A DNA stretch of 64,000 bases. Origin: Labyrinthula sp. Ha (taxonomy: Eukaryota > Sar > Bigyra > Labyrinthulida > Labyrinthulaceae). The notes below the pieces were generated by a model. The model saw only the letters and a program-made list of their open reading frames with translations. It was not told where the DNA came from and searched no databases. Both the position numbers and the translations under genes were made by a program. Shown in pieces: positions 46,880 to 59,440 of the stretch; position 1 is the stretch's first letter; each line of letters opens with the position of its first letter. The DNA is taken from the NCBI GenBank assembly GCA_015227615.1, contig JAALGZ010000055.1:1-64000 (forward strand), in the 5' to 3' direction.

Positions 46880-48220
46880 TTTATTTCAGCAAAAAGTTTT
46901 GAACTTATGTTTTTTTAGGATATCAACTTCGACTTTTTCTCAACTACTCTTGTTTGAAATAATTTGAACATCTCCACACCACAAGAATCTCTTGAATATC
47001 TTATTTGAGACCTAAAAAATAATAAAATATTATATAGAAGAAAAAAATCTATGTTTTGTGTCTATCGATATTCTCCTCTTTTTCACTTATTTTCATCACC
47101 AAACTATGTTCTTGTGTTACTCAGTATATAACTCTTTTGCTAAGAACCCTTCAAAGGAATCAGTGCTTTAGTAAATCTACCCTTTCATTTCAATATGACT
47201 TTTGAACAGTTTTTTTTTTGCTGAATATACTTCAATTTAACTCTAATACCTAAAAACCTGTGCAAAAACATTATACATATTCGTTGTTTCGAAAGTAGTT
47301 GACCAATACCAGCAGTCTAATTGCTGTTTATAAACTTATCAACTAGGATTTATTAAGAGCCCAGTTTCTAACCTACTATATACCAAAGTACTGACTAGTC
47401 AGTAAACCTATAGCCCAGAAAATTTCTCTTGTTTTCTTACAACTCAGACAAAAGGAAGTCAACACGAAAGGAGTCGTTGAATTAAAAGCATGCAGAGCAG
47501 GGTATATAATCGTTTTTTAGGGTTTGCAATACTTTATAACTGTTTCTATGTTCCCAAAAAAACAGGAAAATCAGTTATTTTTAAACTGTTTCACTCTTGT
47601 TTGTGAACTACAGTTCAAATATTGTAATAGTTAGTCTATATAGTTCAATATTCCTAATAAGATAAAAAAATATGTTATCAATATCCAACAAAGTTTACTG
47701 AAGTTCCTACACTAAAAATACCAAGTTAACATAGAGTAAAAAAATAGTCCTCTTAAGTCTAATTTTTTCTTAATAGATGAATTTGTATCTATTTTTGAAC
47801 TAATTTTTTTTCAAACCACAAAACCAACATGCACATCTATCAAGAAGCTATTTTCTTCGTAGAAAACAAATCACGGAAAAAAAAACCTTGGGCAGAAAGC
47901 AAAATGAATTTTATTTTTATGACCGCTGTAGACTGTTATAAAATAACCTACGACAAGAAAAGATCATACACGTATGCAGTAGTTGTTTCTGCACATACCT
48001 GGCTGGAAATATTGAGTACTTGAAAATTCTACACTCTTATAAAATTATGAGAGCATTCACTCCAACTCTAAGATCCACCCGTATTTAAAAAAAAGGGTAT
48101 ATTTTTGTATGTAGTTTTTGTTCAAATCTTAGGGATTAAAGTAAAAAAGAGACTGCTTCTTGTGAAAAACAGATTGAAACAAAAAGAAGATTTAGCTTAG
48201 CTATAATTTTACCACACAAA
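46880..48220. other. Intergenic, nothing recognised
   Basis: AT-rich; the only frame of note (47829-48023) is short and lysine-rich without a motif. Confidence 0.5.
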
Positions 48221-48571
48221 TTAAGAGAACCTCACTCTCTTCGAAGGTGCTTCATTTGAACCTTTTTCCATCTTATGAAGATCCGTCTCTAATTGAATAG
48301 TACGTTCTCTAATTCTTTTCATAGTTAGTTCTCGAGTTTGGATATTTGTTCCATTTTCTTCTAGATTTGTTCTTTCCACTAAATCAGTATCTAGCTTCCC
48401 TCGTTGAACACACTCATTTGCGTATTCTTTACCATCTCTCATAGTTTTTATCTCTAGGGAATAACTTGACAACATATTCCTTAACCCAACCAAACTGTTA
48501 AACTCTTCCAAAGAAAGAGCTTCAAACCCCACCTGTACAGAATTCTTACTTGTTTTCTTATTTTTTTCCAT
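48221..48571 (-). CDS. Small hypothetical protein, charged, helical
   Basis: 116 residues, ATG at 48571, TAA stop. Highly charged and helix-favouring, with heptad-like spacing in its last third (MKRIRERTIQLETDLHKMEK) and a basic C-terminal end (PSKRVRFS) that could act as a nuclear localisation signal. No glycine/proline-rich or low-complexity bias. Family not recognised. It is convergent with the small gene at 46529-46879, 1.3 kb away; they have the same length but no visible sequence similarity. Confidence 0.5.
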   Translation of the reverse strand: MEKNKKTSKNSVQVGFEALSLEEFNSLVGLRNMLSSYSLEIKTMRDGKEYANECVQRGKLDTDLVERTNLEENGTNIQTRELTMKRIRERTIQLETDLHKMEKGSNEAPSKRVRFS

Positions 48572-51500
48572 TTCTTAATATTTAAAACTGATTTATTTCA
48601 TTTCAGTCTATTTTACGAAGATTCCCCCAATTTTCTTTCCTTCTTGAAAACTAAGAATTAAGTAGAAAGAAATATTTAAAGATCTCTTAGCTTGAAAATA
48701 TACCTTCGCCTTGGTATCGTTTCGACATCCATATTTTGGGCAATCATATTTCTAATCAAAATATCTAAAACAAATATTAAGAATTTATATAATAGCTAGT
48801 CATACATTTTGGGCATTGATTATTAAAGATACAAATCTCAAGCTTCATGTTCAGTTTCTCCATAGATACCTCCTTGGAGGTCATAGGGTATGTAAAAATT
48901 GGATGATACTTGATATCTGTACTAAGTGGGATGGATGGTTGTCTCATTGGAATAAAATTGACCACTACCTTCGGAAACGTTATGGAAGTAATTGCTGCTG
49001 TGTTATAGGAAATAAACAGCAATGATTACCAGAAGAAAAAAAAATGGTGACAGTATTCGATCAGGAATGTGTTTTTTTGCTGGACAACAGCACTGTTTTG
49101 AGGGCGCAGTCATGTCTTTGTGTCAAATTCTCGCCTATCAGCTATCAATAGTGCTGGTTCCTAGCGACAGGATTCACAAAGTCTCATTAGATTTAACTGA
49201 AAAATCTCAAGCTAACTTTGTCCATTTCTATTTTTTTTTCAACTCCTTAAAGAAAACTCAGGAGTATACCACTTTCTTGACCTATCTCTCTAAAGCTACT
49301 ACAGACATTGAAAAAAAAAGATATTTTAGTCTTATTGATGGGGAAATGAATGGCCACGTAAGGAGTAGCTTTGCGAGCAAAACGAGTCAGTTTTGATAAT
49401 CTATTGGATGGGATTCCAAAAGTAAAATGCTGAAGAGATTATATCCTCAAAGAGGTTATGAAGTTGTTAACTTTAAAATTAAAGTTGAAAGAAACGGTAG
49501 AAAAACGCATCAAATATATTTCCACAAAGGTAACAAAAATTAAAAGTCTGAAGTAAGCTTTTTTAATACAAAGCATTTTCTTTTTTCAAAACGATTCAAG
49601 ATCTAGAAGAATCTATTGACACAATTTTCGGGAAGTTTAAAATTTGACCATCAGGGAATATTTGAGGAGTTCTTCTCAACTGCGGCTTACAAATCATTTG
49701 TCATGAAGAACAATTGGTGTAGAGGCGTTCTCCTGAAAATACTGCGGTAACTGAAGAAATAAATGCTAAGAGTAAGAGCAATATGGAAAAGTTACGAATG
49801 AGTAACTAGAGGCATGTAGGTGTAGTTGAAGTAGAAAAAAGAATCCTGAAAGAGAGACTTTCCTCCATAGATCATCGATTTTGAGGCAGAGATGACCCGC
49901 AGCTAAATATAGAAGTCTTAGATAAAGTGAGAGGGAGATTTTTAGAGCCAGAATTGTTGAACATATGGAAGCAAAAAATCAGTTACAAGCATTTGAGCTG
50001 GAAGAAGAACATACATGGTTCAATAAGTTACAACCAAACACTTCTTTGATTTTGGAAACATCAAAGCTGGAATTTGAAAACTTTTATTGATAGATTAAGC
50101 CCAAAGAGCAAACTAAAAACCCACATTCACAAATACTGTCACAGTAACATGATGGGTATGAATTACAGACTACGACTTCTATAGGATTATAGAGCAGAAC
50201 ATGGAAGTGTTCCAACTCTGAAAACCCAATCCAACTCAACTAGAGCAAGACATTAATGCACCCACTTGCTACCCAGGTTCAAACTAAGTGATTAAACTCA
50301 GCCTGTTCTTTCGTTGAAATATGGGGAAAATATGAAAAGTGTATTCTTTTTTTTTCGTATTATGTTTTAGGTTTGCTTAACTGAATAAAGCTCTATGTGT
50401 AACTATATTTATATTCCTATATTTAGTTAAAATACAAAAAAACGTCCTAAAATAGGTGTAACAGATAAATACATTCATAAAACACAGCCCACCCAATTGT
50501 ATATAAAAATTTTGAAATCATTAAGCATTTTCAGAACAGTTTCCTTGCATGGTTGAGATTTAATCCTCTAAAGCAGCAAGATTGTTCAAACCCATAAAGT
50601 AAAGGGGCAAGAATTACTCGGGGGGTTATGTATGTCAAATAGTGTCATTGAATGCAGCGCTCGTCTTATTTACAAAAACTTCGAAAAAAATAGATCTAAT
50701 TTTAAACAGCTGTCGTCATACTGAGTGAGCCAAAGATCCAGTCTTACTATGAAAGGGAAGATGGGTGCCTTGCCTAGCCTTATTACCGATTCTTTAAGCA
50801 AAAAAAAAGAGACTGATACTACTACCCATGAATTTTTGAAAGCTTTTGACTCTTTCAGTCACGAGTCTACTAAAACATTCGTAAAGGAGTACAAAACGCC
50901 ATTGAACCAGAGAAAATTATCCATGTATTGTAGTGAATTGATGAAGTTAGGGTGCCCCATGGGCTAAGCTATCTGGTTTAGTTTACCTCATAGGGCGTAT
51001 ATTTTAGAATGTATTGTTCTCCCTAATAATATTCAGCATGATCTCATAGTTCGTCAAGAAAAGAACCAAGTAAGAAATTTTAGCAGACATTGTCATAACA
51101 GATATTTATTTCTGCTATTTAGGTATCGCAGACAAAGTAGTGATGCTATTCGAGAAGGGTGTGTATATGTATAATTCTATGAAACAACTTAAACTATTAA
51201 AATAGCATCTGACTTGAGAATGCTTATTTGGAAGACCAAATCTTATTAACTGACAAAGATCATAATATGGGCGAAGATTTCCTGAATCTTAACAAGAGCA
51301 TCCTGTTGAAAAGATAATATTGCCAGAACTGTGTTTGATACTTAATGACTAGTGTAAGCCTACCGGTGTAGTCTGGCTACAGATTAAACGTAGTTTTGAG
51401 TAATTAGATTTATATGAATGCTTCGATTATACTTAATACTAAAGAACTATTTAAACAGGAACCTTGACCAATTATTTACTTTGCAACTGTCATCAATCAT

Positions 51501-52559
51501 GCTCTGAAAACAAAGAGAAACTTGATGTGAAGTTGAATTTTTCTGGAATCACAGGGAAGAGTATAATAAATAACCTGAAACTCAATGGTTGCAGACAGAA
51601 TATATATCAAGACAACTTTTGAATCAGTAACAGCATTAAACATGGGAAGGGAGCTAGAGGATAATACTTGCGCTGCCATTTGGGCTCATCAAATTGTTTT
51701 ACCGGCTCAAACAAGAAGGAGTAGATAAAGGTTTCGCATGCTATGGAAAAAGACAGAATTCATTATACAAGGAAACCACTTGAAAGATATACGGAACTTA
51801 GAAGGTTATCTGTATATAATCTAGATAAATGGTATATTCAAAAATAAACACATCAACCCGGGTAGGTGGTATAAAATACATACAGAGTCGTGATAGAAAT
51901 AGTAACATGAACATCCAAACATCAGACAAGCACTCTAGAGATATTCCCTACAATGCGAAATTTAGACTTCTCGAGCTCAAACATATTCTCCTCATAACAT
52001 CTCCTCCTGAGAGTTAAATGGTATGGGAAGAGGTATATTCGGACATTAAAATATAAACCTTACAGTATATAATATATTTTTTAAGTTCGTCAATGGCAAT
52101 AGAAAGAGTCACCAGTAGGTTCAAACACAGAAGTTTTATAGAAATAAGTTCACTGAAGCAAATATATGACAACTGATTTACACTAGGATAAAAGCTCAAT
52201 TTTTACAGATTTAGGTGACAAATAACTTAGAGAATTGTGATGCAACTTACCGACAGCAACAGTCACTCCTAGGGAACAAGCAGCTCAGAAGTCTAATCTA
52301 AGCATCGTAGAATCTTTTTCTAATCCGAAAGTACGCCCATAAAAATTAAAACATCTCAGAAAGAGCCTCAAACGGCCCTTAAGCAAAATAATAAGTATGA
52401 GACGCGACCAAATACCCCACTATTGAATGTAGAACGTACTATCCCTATATATCCATATTAATCTTAACAACCACCTAATGCACCTTGAATCCACACTTAA
52501 AACACTTCCTCTCAACAGAAAGACGTGAAATTTAACATACAAGCTATCTGTAGCCCTTC
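48572..52559. other. AT-rich region with decayed protein-like stretches
   Basis: Frames at 49022-49396 and 50725-50967 (both plus) have protein-like composition, but none shows a clear motif. This may be old mobile-element debris. No gene is called. Confidence 0.45.
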
Positions 52560-53200
52560 TAGGGGTGTTATTTGATAAAAATTATCAATAATTATTTGAT
52601 AAAAATTATCAATAATTATTTGATAATCATTTTGATTCTGATTATCAATAATAAAATCTGCATTTTGATTGATTATCAATAAAAGAATTTTCATTTTGAT
52701 TATCAAATAATAATCAATAATAAATAGGTCTACCTGGCCTTGGAACCAAACGGTCCAACAACATATTTTTTATTTATGCTACGCACGAAAATACCTATAA
52801 ATAGACCATATAGTCAGGAATAACCAGTAATAGAATGCAGCAGGGTGATATGTTGGGTTTCTTAACGAAACATTATGCTGTGGTATAACGGTAAGGTTCC
52901 TGCTTTAGTACTACCTCAAGACAGATTTGACAAAAAGGTTTGTTACAGTAAAATAAGGGTCCGCCGTTAAGAAACTTTAGTTATATGCTCCGTTATTTGG
53001 GGCATTCCATAAGGTGGCAACATGAAATGTAGCTTTTCTTGACCGCTTAGCCAAAGGTCATGTGGCCAAATTCATTATTGATTATCAATGATAATCAATA
53101 ATCAATCAAAATAATTTGGGAATTATCAGAATCAATCAATAAGAAAAATATTGGGAAACCTTTTATTGATAAATTATCAATAAATCAAATATCACCCATA
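52560..53200. mobile_element. Non-autonomous DNA transposon, probably hAT-like (about 640 bp)
   Basis: Two ends match as an inverted repeat: TAGGGGTGTTATTTGAT at the left, and TATGGGTGATATTTGAT read inward from the right (15 of 17 identical). The TAGGGGTG-type terminus is the hAT style. Many subterminal copies of ATTATCAATAAT/TTATTGATAAT words follow on both sides (for example two tandem 24-bp units at 52568-52615), also typical of hAT ends. The middle (52740-53060) is not repetitive and has no reading frame, so it is a MITE-like copy. I found no convincing 8-bp target duplication (agcccttc on the left, gtttgtac on the right), so it is old or one end is eroded. Confidence 0.6.
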
Positions 53201-53344
53201 GTTTGTACACTTTAGATACTAAGTAACTTATTAATATTTTAAACATTAAAGGTTGTGCACAAACAAATACTACATTGAGCCAATTACAGATCTCTAATCT
53301 ACTCTCTAACCACAATGCACTATTAACATATTTATAGACAATGA

Positions 53345-56300
53345 GAGTCTAGATCTTACTTTGTACTTGGCACACCAGGTGGTCAGTCTGGCTGCCGATT
53401 CTCTACCCGAGTCCTAAGTTTTGAGCGGGATCTAACCCCATTCTCCTTAATTCAGGCCTTCTAACTAGAAAGCTTGGCCAATTCTGTGACTGAACCAACA
53501 CGACATTTGCCCTAGGGCACGATCTACTTTCCATTCCATTCACCTTCACGAGCAGTCCCATATGTCCAACAGCAAGAACATTAACCGGAGCATCATTTGC
53601 CGCGTGAACCTTCCCACTAGCACTCGAATAGCTATCAAACAAATCTTTGTGCTTCCACCAACTACCGACTGTGACTTCAGTTCCGCTGTCAAATCTAGCA
53701 TCACTGATCACGTTCCCTGATGTTGTGCAAATTTCGTATCCCTCTTCAAAATCGCGAAATTGGGATACTTCTCAAACATGCACATCAATGGTTGGGTACT
53801 CATCAAAACCCTCGATCATAAGACCATAATCCTTAGGCACAATGGCCTTCATGGTGCTCAACTCCTTTTGTCCGGGAGGAGCCACCAGAGCTAGAGCCTT
53901 ACTATCTCTGAACCCCGGACGCGGGTCCGACTCGTTAGGTGAGACCTTTCCCGAATTCATCATCCCTGCCTTAACTATGGTAGAATGCTTGAGAGACGTA
54001 CTCCCACGAACCGTCTTGTAGTTAATTCTACCCTCAGGGTCACTCGCCTGGCGGTCAAACATCCTATTGCTGAAGTTCTGCACTTGGGGAGTCCTTAAAA
54101 CGTCCCCTTCCACAGCCTTAAATCTCTTCTCATCATCCTTCTTAATCACCACGGCAACAAACATAACGCAGTCATGCATACCGTGCCCATGATTCTTGCA
54201 ATACGCACAGGATCTACGGGTAGACCAAGGGATTTCCGAGTACCAGACATCGCGAAAGATCTTCTCTTTGCTAATTACCTCAATACTAGGTCCCGTTATG
54301 TTAACTGGAATGGGCCTTGACGCCTGTGGATAAGGTGAAAACCCCAGAACTTGGTTAACCAGAGAAGACTCAACCTTACTTACAGAAGGCCTCTTGATTC
54401 TCTTTTCCTTTGATCCATTTCCTACTTCCGAGACTTGCCCCGTTGATGCATCCACACCTCTGTCCAACGCAAACTGGCGCTGATCCTCTAAAGGGTCCTG
54501 CAGAGTATCAACTGACTTTAGGGGGGTCTCAGTTTTCCGGACTTCGGTTCGAATTGCCTCCTTAGACAACCCAAAGCTAGTCGGAGCCTTCATAGTTATT
54601 TCAAACAAGAGTTTGATAAGTGCCTCCTCACCAATACGATCAATATAACCAATATCTATCTTCGAGTTGACATTCATCATGTAAGTCTGAAACCTCTCCC
54701 TGCCGTCCCCATAACTAGGGTATTTAACTTCCTTAAGAATTCACATGGGATCCTGAAACTTCTCAGCTTTGCCCTTCTCATAATAGTCTTTAAGAGACTA
54801 GAAGACTGTTTCCCTTTCCCTTTCATTCCTGCTGAATCTCTCCAGAAGCTTCTCGTGAATGAAACGACGAGGCTGGAACGACGGCTCCAGAATCATCTGT
54901 TCTCCAACCAGATTAAGCCACTGGCCTAGCTTCTACATATCAAGAGATTCCAAAATATCAATTTTTGGCATCAAATTCCTCGTTCCAACTCCATGAACTG
55001 CATGGGTGGATCTATTTTGTGATATCATGTTAACTAAATCACGCAAAGAACTAACCTCAGCTCCAAGCGTTTCAACATAGGTACGATTGTCGCCCAACAT
55101 TTCGTGAATCTCACGATTACGGAACCTTCTGTGTTCGACTTCCTGGTGTAATTCCTTCCTGATCTCTCCAACTTGACCAGACAACTCCGGCAAGTAGGAA
55201 GATACCGTCTGCGAGTTAACATAATTTTTGGTCACAAATCTTTTTAGCTTTTCCGTATTAGGATCCTGAGGTTTAATGGCATCAAACATACCGATATTTA
55301 CCTTTGCAGCCTCACCTTTTGCATGCACATCTAGAACATCCCCATCTACTCTTTCGGGCAGACTCTATCTAGGGAGGTCATCCTGCCTTTCTCCTAATTG
55401 TTTGCTCCTCAGAGCCGACAGAGTTTTGTTCTAGGCAACTCTAGCCCTTTCATACTGTAGCCTCATAGATGCAAGCAGTTTCCTTTTTTCATGAGGATCT
55501 AGAGCATCATACTCCTTCAATCCTCTCTCCATAATCTTTTTCTCAACTAGAGAACCAGCCGCATTCTCGTTGGTAGGATCGTGTAAACCTCTAGCTATAG
55601 TTCTATACAACTCATTGAGGGAAGCAGGGTTCCTCACAGAACCTACTGCTACTTGACTCCCTACTTCCATCCCAGGCTCATAATGAAGGGACTCATCAGA
55701 AGTAGTTCTCTTTCTAATAGGCAAATCCTGGCGAACTCTTAGCTTACGGTACGCCAAAATCTTGCGATCATCATCAGAGAGCTAATCGAGATCTTGCTCA
55801 TAACCTAGGGTCACCTTCCTGGAGTGTTCTTCCATGTCATGGTCAATTGTACTGTGACTGGCTTCATCATTACTCCCACTTCATTGACTGCTTGTTTCCG
55901 CTCTCGAGGCTTGCGTGGCTGGAGGAACCAAGGTATCCAAAATCCCTCTTCCACCGCCATCGGTTTCGGAAGTCTTTCTTCCGGGTAATGAGGTGCCGAC
56001 ATCTACAGTCGAGGTCGCAAGGATCTCAACTTCATCAGCCACTCCTTTCTTGGTCATCGCCTTCACAGGCTTAGACCTCTTAGCAACCGACTTCGCAGTC
56101 TTCGAAGTAGCTTTTCTCTTATTCTTAGCAGATTTGGTCTTGACTCCGACCTTTTGTGCTTTACCAATTTTCTTTTTCGGTTCTCCTCCATCCTAAGGTT
56201 CCCCTGCACTTTCTGTTCCTATCTGAGTAGGCTTATCGACCGAATGTTCAAACTCGTTCTCCGCTTCAGCCGAGTACACCGATAAGACCTGATCCTTAGG

Positions 56301-56402
56301 ATTCGATGGCTTCATGATCTCCATCAAATCCTCGTCACTAATCGGGTTCGGTTTATTCGCCGATCGCGTGACCCTGTCGGATCCCCCTTTGTTTGAAACC
56401 AT
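53345..56402 (-). mobile_element. Ty1/copia-like retrotransposon fossil (gag and protease parts)
   Basis: A stretch of about 3 kb, visibly richer in GC than its surroundings, read on the minus strand. It starts with a basic gag-like N-terminal part (near 56402), continues with charged and coiled-coil sequence and a CCHC zinc knuckle (C-x2-C-x4-H-x4-C, near 54200), and ends with a DSG-type aspartic protease region (near 53700-53440). Integrase, reverse transcriptase and LTRs were not found, so only the front part remains. It is broken, with roughly eight to ten interruptions, yet fairly long open stretches survive, which suggests a moderate rather than ancient age. Confidence 0.6.
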
Positions 56403-57249
56403 TCTATTCTGATAGGTGTCTTCTAACTATTGTTATAACAATTTGTCAGTCTACGAGTGATTAACCGAAGCACACAAATCTCGATCGAAAAAGTAACTCA
56501 CAAAAGGGTCACAATTCCTACTGTTTTCTAATATTCCTGTTGCTCAAGATACTCTACACTCGTAGAGTAAATTAACTTGAGGTTTTCTTTAAATACTATG
56601 AACTATAAACAAGTATAACTGATTGTATCTAGGTAATCGACCTCTCGAACTACCACAATTTGTTAATTGTTTTCCGTTGGTTTTCTTAATTAGATTAATT
56701 CTTAATTGCCCAAATATATCGCACAACATAAAGATATGATCTCCCTAGAAAAAGCCCTTAAAAACTATGGGCACCTTAACTATCTATACTACTAATTAAA
56801 CTACACAAGTAAACAAAAACCAATAGAACTCGCACAGAATATATAAAGTTGAAAAAATGAAGCTGGAGGATAAACTGTATGGCTACTGTACTGCTTTTTA
56901 TAAAATGTGCAATTTATGGTATTATCTTTTAATAGACTTCAAAGTGGCAAATCTGTTTTCTTATTCAACTCAACGATGAAAATTTGCCCTAATGGATTAG
57001 ACTCGTTTTACCTGATTGACTTTTGACTTTAGTTCAATCATACTAGAAATACAAGTAGGAGAATCAAAAAATAAATAATTCCAAATAATACTCTATTTAA
57101 TTATTCTATGAATTTTGTACAAACTAAATGATTAATATTATTAATATAGCAAATCCTTCGTCTTCAAGTTTATGTCGTTTCGGAAATTTTAGTCCGAAAA
57201 TATTGGATATTATCGAAATCTATCGAAAATTGAAATAGATTAGAAAGAA
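56403..57249. other. Intergenic, nothing recognised
   Basis: AT-rich. It may hold the 5' flank of the copia-like fossil on the left and the promoter of the IPT/TIG gene on the right. No repeat matching the other side of the fossil was seen. Confidence 0.45.
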
Positions 57250-58056
57250 ATGAATTCTGAAAAAAGGAAAAGAACGGAACAAGAATTTCTCTTTTGTAAA
57301 CACCCGGAAAATGAAATACGAACATCAAGTAAATCTGAAACTCGATATTTTTCATGCTGCATTTGGATTGGAGTTAATATTCCCGAAAATACAACCCTTA
57401 CTCTATATTTGACATATGCTGGCGAAGTGATAGATTTATCTTCATACTTTACACCTCGAAAAGTCGTATTGAAAACTTTTCAGAATGAAGTACATTTTGA
57501 TGATTTATTTCTTCGAACTGCTTCTGTAAAACATAAAGAGAAAGAATTTCAACTAATGGCACAACTAGACAACCTTAATTTAGTTTGCACTAGCAATTCT
57601 TTTTATGCATATACACATAATAATGTTTTGAAAAGAAGAAAAAATATTCATCTTGAACTGGTTTCACCAGGACTTTCTCGAATAAATTTATTCAATGGTG
57701 TTGAACGGTTTCACGTGATTGGGCAACCCTTTATTAAAGGTCCAAATCTTTGTATTCGTTTGCAATTTCTGGATTTGCAGTTTGAGATAAAAGAAGTTGA
57801 TTGGTATTCAGAAAGTGTAATATTTTTTGATTTTCCAGTTGAAAAAATAAAAGGTATGGGAAAGGTAGATGGAATTTGCACTGTGAGTAATGATGGAAGA
57901 AATTTTTCTAATGGAGTTAATTTCACAGTTGAAATAGTAGAAGAACTATTTCGCGAAGAAGAATTGTTTGAATTAAGTAGTTTACGATTAAGTGATAATG
58001 AAAGTGACGAAGAACAAACTTGGAAAAGATACAAAATATTGTCCTCCAAGATATAG
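57250..58056 (+). CDS. IPT/TIG-domain protein, possible transcription regulator
   Basis: 268 residues, single exon. The N-terminal half (about 30-130) is a beta-rich domain ending in a segment (NLVCTSNSFYAYTHNNVLKRRK) that resembles the DNA-contact end of immunoglobulin-fold transcription factors. The second half (about 140-228) fits an IPT/TIG domain: VSPGLSRINLFNGVERFHVI, GPNLCIRLQF and the characteristic end VSNDGRNFSNGVNFTVEIVE. The C terminus is acidic (LRLSDNESDEEQT), like an activation or phosphorylation tail. By family knowledge IPT domains occur in Rel/NFAT, EBF and Spt23/Mga2-type regulators. The DNA-binding role is inferred. ATG at 57250 is the first in frame; the stop is TAG. Confidence 0.7.
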   Translation: MNSEKRKRTEQEFLFCKHPENEIRTSSKSETRYFSCCIWIGVNIPENTTLTLYLTYAGEVIDLSSYFTPRKVVLKTFQNEVHFDDLFLRTASVKHKEKEFQLMAQLDNLNLVCTSNSFYAYTHNNVLKRRKNIHLELVSPGLSRINLFNGVERFHVIGQPFIKGPNLCIRLQFLDLQFEIKEVDWYSESVIFFDFPVEKIKGMGKVDGICTVSNDGRNFSNGVNFTVEIVEELFREEELFELSSLRLSDNESDEEQTWKRYKILSSKI

Positions 58057-58358
58057 TGTATTTTTATACTTGTTTAGGATGCTTTGCTTTTTTATCTCGT
58101 TATTTTGTGTAATATTTTGCACAGAAGTAGAGAAACAATAATATTAAAAGTTTAAGAGAGAAGAAATAGAGGTTTATTCTTTACTAGAGTTTTATACTTA
58201 GAAGTTTGCAAGTTCAAATAAAAGGAAACACCGATCTTTATCTGGAGAATTTTCATACTAAAGATTTTCTTCTGGTGATAAATTTCTGCATTTCTCTTTA
58301 TCAACAGTTTAGAATAATTAACTATCTTTTCTCTAGAAAGCAAATATCTATTAGATAA

Positions 58359-59440
58359 TTATCCAGTTTGACCATAAAAGTTTTCATAAACTATTCTATC
58401 CATTGATAAGATCTCTAGACTTTCCGTATAATCAACTATTTCAGATGGAACAAGAAATTCCTGTACGAAAGTCTGTGTTTTATCAGTGAAGTCTTTTGGT
58501 TGAATATTTGAGTTTTTGATATTCTTTCCAAACAACTCTTCAAACTTCTTGTCATTTTCTTTGCAAAAATGTTTCTTTTTTTCTATAAGCATTCCTAAAG
58601 CTTTGTCTTCTGCCCTTCATTTTCCCTTTTCTCTTACTCTAGAAAGTCTATATTCTTCTGCATCAAGAAGACTGCACGCTATCTTCTGAGAAATACTGAT
58701 TTTTGGAATATGTCGTATTATCTCTGTAATTTTTAAATACTGTATTTCTTTTCTCTCCAAAGACTCGATACCTTGATATCTAACCTTCATATAGTTTTCT
58801 TCCAACTGTGTGGGCTCTTCGATGTTTAGTTCATTGAGAATTTGAAAACCATACTCTTGGTTCATATATAATACTAATTCTAAAATATATTCCTCACAGC
58901 TTTTTTTGTTATTTCTCTGTTCTGGTGCATAAGATTTAGGCAGTAGTCTGGAAGAGAAGGCGAACCTTGAACAAAGCGATAGGTCTGTTATATTCAACTC
59001 TTTTTTAGATTTTCATGGCAAATAATTAAAAGAAACATTTCTTTCCCAATAAGTTACTGTAATTTGGTCGTTTTATATTATCTCTTTCTGTTGGTGAAGA
59101 TTCTTCGTTTGCTTTGGACAGGATTCCGACTTCTTCGGCAGTATATTCGACTCATGAACAAGATACTCTTTTCTTGTATCATAGTAACCTCTTTTCCTGG
59201 TTATAGTATGATCAAATATATTTTCTACCATAATTTAATAATCTTCTCTATGCAGGATAACCTTCTACACCTTCTTCTGTAAAGCTTCCTCGCGTCTCCT
59301 TGTTCTCTGGCTTTTTGCCTCAGTTTCCACAGCAGCTTCTTTCTCCAGTATTACTTCGCCGACCTTGCCCAAAGTTTTTCCACAGTTTTTAACGAATTGA
59401 AAGCGGTGCTTGATAATAGAAAACATTTTGTTATTTCTTT
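58359..59440 (-). pseudogene. Unresolved multi-exon gene or pseudogene
   Basis: Several minus-strand stretches with good protein-like composition follow one another. One near 59400-59275 includes KTLGKVGEVILEKEAAVETE and an arginine-rich run. Another near 59235-59085 includes YYDTRKEYLVHESNILPKKS. Then come 58997-58617 and 58592-58359, which lie in the same frame and are separated by a TGA. The TGA lies within a 28-nt segment with gtaagag...gggcag ends, exactly the size of the proven introns, but removing it leads to an early stop, so it does not by itself explain the gap. Stop codons also separate the upstream parts. The region is either a gene with several tiny introns or a recent pseudogene. 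Family not recognised. It is convergent with the IPT/TIG gene. Confidence 0.4.

Noticed and set aside
52568-52722. CRISPR-like array of short repeats
   Set aside because: Repeats are AT-rich, palindromic, adjacent without unique spacers and belong to the end of a DNA transposon in a eukaryotic genome.
52875-52950. tRNA gene (tggtataacggtaaggttcc resembles an A box)
   Set aside because: No B box, T arm or acceptor pairing can be found downstream.
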